Shown piece by piece: positions 61,357 through 64,000 of a DNA stretch of 64,000 nt. The stretch comes from Paenibacillus phytorum (GTDB taxonomy: Bacteria; Bacillota; Bacilli; Paenibacillales; NBRC-103111): NCBI RefSeq assembly GCF_013141715.1, contig NZ_WHOA01000023.1:62001-126000 (forward strand), given 5' to 3'. Numbering within the stretch: position 1 is the stretch's first letter; every line of letters starts with the position of its first letter. The notes under the pieces are model-generated. The model did not search any database. It saw nothing but the letters and a program-made list of their open reading frames with translations, and was not told the DNA's origin. Both the position numbers and the translations under genes were made by a program.

Positions 61357-61671
61357 ATGTCAATCGTGAATGTTTCTGATAACAGCTTTAAAGCCGAAGT
61401 TGAAGGAGAAGGTACAGTACTTGTAGACTTCTGGGCACCTTGGTGCGGACCTTGTAAAATGATCGCTCCCGTTTTGGAAGAGCTTGATAAAGAAATTGAG
61501 TCCTTGAAAATCGCAAAAGTAAACGTGGATGACAATCCAGAATCTGCTGCTCGCTTTGGTGTTATGAGTATCCCAACATTGATCGTTTTCAAAGACGGAC
61601 AGCCTGTTGATAAAGTGGTTGGTTTCCAATCCAAAGAAGCGCTGAAAAATGTTGTTTCTCGTCATCAATAA
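61357..61671 (+). CDS. trxA: Thioredoxin
   Basis: A 104-residue cytoplasmic thioredoxin. The active site is WAPWCGPCKMIAPVL, with the cis-Pro in MSIPTLIVFKDG. AGGAGGA precedes ATG 61357. Single gene with own promoter and terminator; general disulfide reductase. Confidence 0.97.
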   Translation: MSIVNVSDNSFKAEVEGEGTVLVDFWAPWCGPCKMIAPVLEELDKEIESLKIAKVNVDDNPESAARFGVMSIPTLIVFKDGQPVDKVVGFQSKEALKNVVSRHQ

Positions 61672-61702
61672 TTTGTTACAAACTAGAAACAATTGTTCGT
61701 GA

Positions 61703-61746
61703 GAAAAAGCTCTTTTTCTGCTATGCTGAAAAAGAGCTTTTTTTTG
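61703..61746 (+). terminator. Terminator after trxA
   Basis: AAAAGCTCTTTTTC pairs with GAAAAAGAGCTTTT, followed by a T-run. Confidence 0.88.
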
Positions 61747-61857
61747 TTTTCTGAAAATAGGGGGGCGTTTAAATTAGGAGTACTTAGGTAACTAGGGAAC
61801 TCCCGAACTTGGCGGGGAAATATAGTGTAAGTTTTTGCGCGAGAGGAGATTGGATGC

Positions 61858-63855
61858 ATGACCGAGCATGAGCATGAGGACGCTGGAGTCCGCGAACAGA
61901 GTCTGGAAGTTATTAAACACAAGCTGAGCTTATTACCGGATAAGCCAGGCTGTTATATCATGAAAAACCGCGAAGGTACCATCATTTATGTGGGAAAAGC
62001 GAAAGTACTGAAGAATCGTGTGCGCTCCTATTTCACGGGGAGTCACAGTGCAAAGACGCAAAAACTAGTCAGCGAAATCCGCGACTTTGAATATATAATT
62101 ACCTCCTCGAACATGGAGGCTTTGATTCTTGAGTGTAATCTGATTAAGCAGCATCATCCGCGGTACAACGTACTCTTGAAGGATGATAAGACGTTTCCAT
62201 ACATCAAGATTACACATGAAGAGCAGCCGCGCCTAGAAGTCACGCGGCGGGTGTTTAAAGATAAGGGCAAGTACTTCGGCCCTTATCCGAATGCTTTTGC
62301 TGCCCAGCAAACGAAGAAGCTGCTGGACCGGCTTTATCCACTGCGCAAGTGCAAGACGATGCCCGAGAAAGTATGCCTATACTATCATATCGGGCAGTGT
62401 CTGGCGCCTTGCGAATTCGACGTAACCGCCGAGACGAACGAGCGGATGGTGCAAGAGATCAGCCGTTTCCTGAACGGGGGACACGACGTTATTAAGGAAG
62501 AGCTGACGACCAAAATGCTGGCCGCAGCAGAGGAACTGAACTTCGAGCGCGCCAAGGAACTGCGCGATCATATCTTGAATATCGACGCCGTGATGGAGAA
62601 ACAGAAGATCACGACGGCTGATGCGCTAGACCGCGATGTCTTCGGTTACGCGGTCGACAAGGGCTGGATGGCTGTGCACATCCAGTATATGCGGCAGGGC
62701 AAGCTTATCGAGCGGCATGTCTCGTTATTTCCGTATTACGGTGATGAGTACAATGACTTTATCACCTACGTTACTCAGGTCTACAGCGACAATCCGGCGC
62801 TGCCGAAGGAGATCTTCCTGCCGTCGATACCCGTACAGGTGGCTGTTACTCCCATGACGGGGTCCGAAGGAGAGGCCGATAAGCCTACAGCTGTACCTAC
62901 AGATGTCATTGCCGAAGCTCCCGCTGAAGCCACAATTGACACCCCTGCGGAAATCCCTCCGGAAGTTGTGGCTCAAGTAGAGGCTGAAGAGAAGGATGTC
63001 CGCGAAGCACTGGAATCCTGGCTCAAGGTCAAGGTGCATATCCCGCAGCGAGGACTGAAGAAGCAAATGGTCGATATGGCCAAAGACAATGCCCGCAATG
63101 CGCTGGATGAGAAATTTCGCCTGGTGGAGCGCGATGAGCGTCGCACGACCAAAGCGGTCGAGAATCTTGGAGAATGGCTCGGGACGGGAACTATTCGCCG
63201 TATCGAAGCTTTCGATAACTCGAACATACAAGGGACGAACCCGGTTTCTGCGATGGTCGTCTTCGTGGACGGCAGGCCCGATCGTAAGGAGTACCGCAAG
63301 TACAAAGTCAAAACGGTCGTTGGCCCGGATGACTACGAAACAATGCGCGAGGTCATACGTCGGAGGTACGAGCGTGTACTTAAGGACAATCTCACGATGC
63401 CTGACCTGATTGTTGTGGACGGTGGGAAAGGGCAGATCTCAGCAGCCGTAGACGTACTTGAGAATGAATTAGGTCTGTTCATTCCGATCTGTGGACTCGT
63501 AAAAGATGCGAAGCACAAAACAGCGCAACTCATGATCGGAGATCCTGCAGAAGTTGTGCCATTGCCGCGTGACAGCCAGGAGTTTTACTTGCTGCAGCGG
63601 ATCCAAGACGAGGTTCACCGTTTCGCGATTACGTTCCACCGCGAAACAAGGGCGAAGTCAATGGTTGTTTCACAGCTGGACGCGATTCCCGGCATCGGGG
63701 AGAAACGCCGGAAGGCATTGCTTAAGCACTTTGGCTCCGTACGCAAAATAAAAGAGGCTGAAGTCCAAGACTTCAAGCCTCTGGGTATAGGTGAGAAATT
63801 AGCTAACGAAATTCTCAAAGCGCTTCAAGGCGAGGCGGCGGCTCCCCAGGAATAA
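61858..63855 (+). CDS. uvrC: Excinuclease ABC subunit C
   Basis: A 665-residue nucleotide-excision repair nuclease. An N-terminal GIY-YIG domain reads [34 protein letters not shown], then a UVR motif ([17 protein letters not shown]), the RNase H-like domain with [21 protein letters not shown] and [11 protein letters not shown], and C-terminal HhH motifs ([18 protein letters not shown]). Residues about 332-380 are an extra Pro/Ala/Glu-rich stretch, making it about 60 residues longer than typical. ATG 61858 has AGAGGAG upstream. Confidence 0.95.
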   Translation: MTEHEHEDAGVREQSLEVIKHKLSLLPDKPGCYIMKNREGTIIYVGKAKVLKNRVRSYFTGSHSAKTQKLVSEIRDFEYIITSSNMEALILECNLIKQHHPRYNVLLKDDKTFPYIKITHEEQPRLEVTRRVFKDKGKYFGPYPNAFAAQQTKKLLDRLYPLRKCKTMPEKVCLYYHIGQCLAPCEFDVTAETNERMVQEISRFLNGGHDVIKEELTTKMLAAAEELNFERAKELRDHILNIDAVMEKQKITTADALDRDVFGYAVDKGWMAVHIQYMRQGKLIERHVSLFPYYGDEYNDFITYVTQVYSDNPALPKEIFLPSIPVQVAVTPMTGSEGEADKPTAVPTDVIAEAPAEATIDTPAEIPPEVVAQVEAEEKDVREALESWLKVKVHIPQRGLKKQMVDMAKDNARNALDEKFRLVERDERRTTKAVENLGEWLGTGTIRRIEAFDNSNIQGTNPVSAMVVFVDGRPDRKEYRKYKVKTVVGPDDYETMREVIRRRYERVLKDNLTMPDLIVVDGGKGQISAAVDVLENELGLFIPICGLVKDAKHKTAQLMIGDPAEVVPLPRDSQEFYLLQRIQDEVHRFAITFHRETRAKSMVVSQLDAIPGIGEKRRKALLKHFGSVRKIKEAEVQDFKPLGIGEKLANEILKALQGEAAAPQE

Positions 63856-64000
63856 GGGGACCCCGCCTTTTTCCATGCAGCCAGGCTAGCAGCAAGCCAA
63901 TCAAACCAGGCAGCAGGATATAGAAAATGCCAGCAAGCACATCGCTTACATGTCCGAGGTAGAAGAGGGACATCCCCATGAGGATGCTGTCCATGCAGGC
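63815..64000 (-). CDS. Partial membrane protein at the right edge
   Basis: An open frame entering from the right, about 61 codons, ending TGA 63817-63815 inside the uvrC 3' end (41-bp overlap). It has two hydrophobic stretches, [21 protein letters not shown] and [18 protein letters not shown]. The hydrophobic pattern supports a real membrane gene, but the overlap with uvrC is unusual and the start is outside the window. Confidence 0.5.
   Translation of the reverse strand, partial: ACMDSILMGMSLFYLGHVSDVLAGIFYILLPGLIGLLLAWLHGKRRGPLIPGEPPPRLEAL

Overview
The window reads as chromosomal DNA of an endospore-forming, low-to-moderate GC Gram-positive bacterium, most likely Paenibacillus or a close relative. 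The basis is protein families recognised by eye, not a database search. Spore and sporulation genes are present (alpha/beta-type SASP, GerQ, a Spo0E-like phosphatase, Sda, a SpoVB-like flippase). So are Firmicute primosome genes dnaB-dnaI, a Trp T-box leader, strong AGGAGG ribosome sites with frequent GTG/TTG starts, and gene groups also seen in Bacillus (nfu/yuzB/yutJ and yumC/yumB/yuiB). No rRNA, tRNA, prophage, insertion sequence or CRISPR array was seen.

Layout. 0-3 kb: end of a sugar ABC transporter and ilvD. 3-9.7 kb: a permease with an extreme His-rich loop, a T-box controlled trpS, SASP, a YfhP-like membrane protein, gerQ and an orphan response regulator. 9.8-19.9 kb: a nitrogen-scavenging block, urtABCDE (urea ABC transporter, minus strand) divergent from ureABCFGD (urease, plus strand). 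Each divergent promoter carries a perfect GlnR/TnrA box centred about 50 bp upstream of its predicted start site. 20-25.4 kb: ctaB and a SCO1 protein for cytochrome oxidase assembly, a Toprim protein, an MFS transporter and a membrane/transglutaminase-like cluster. 25.6-35.5 kb: a HAD phosphatase, a class B penicillin-binding protein, asnB, a Cof-type HAD, DUF456, a SpoVB-like flippase and a YppC-like protein. 36-39.8 kb: a ribbon-helix-helix/SPFH pair, a thioredoxin-like protein, a general stress protein and ctaA. 39.9-48.1 kb: a UbiD-type decarboxylase, transporter, HEPN-like protein, SDR, nfu, yuzB, yutJ, mqnE (futalosine menaquinone pathway), a Spo0E-like protein and an A-type Fe-S carrier. 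48.2-57.6 kb: small genes, a frame-disrupted glucosaminidase, sda behind a DnaA-box cluster, yumC, an NDH-2 enzyme behind a Rex-like operator, hemQ, yuiB, a hydrolase and an HxlR/MDR pair. 57.7-64 kb: dnaB-dnaI, a MerR regulator, trxA, uvrC and a partial membrane gene.

Functional themes are respiration and heme (ctaA, ctaB, SCO1, hemQ, NDH-2, mqnE, UbiD), redox and Fe-S housekeeping (trxA, thioredoxin-like, nfu, A-type carrier, yumC), nitrogen acquisition from urea, and sporulation/replication control (sda, Spo0E, dnaB, dnaI).

The most unusual signal is non-coding. A roughly 256-bp element occurs twice in opposite orientation, at 28571-28827 and 35646-35901. It contains four GTTGTA-N5-TACAAC palindromes whose starts are spaced about 52, 62 and 52 bp apart. 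A second dispersed family of hairpins has ATAAACG/CGTTTAT outer arms and a CGTCC/GGACG inner stem, and occurs at several intergenic sites including inside the urt operon. Three real genes under 60 codons and sda were found by direct reading.
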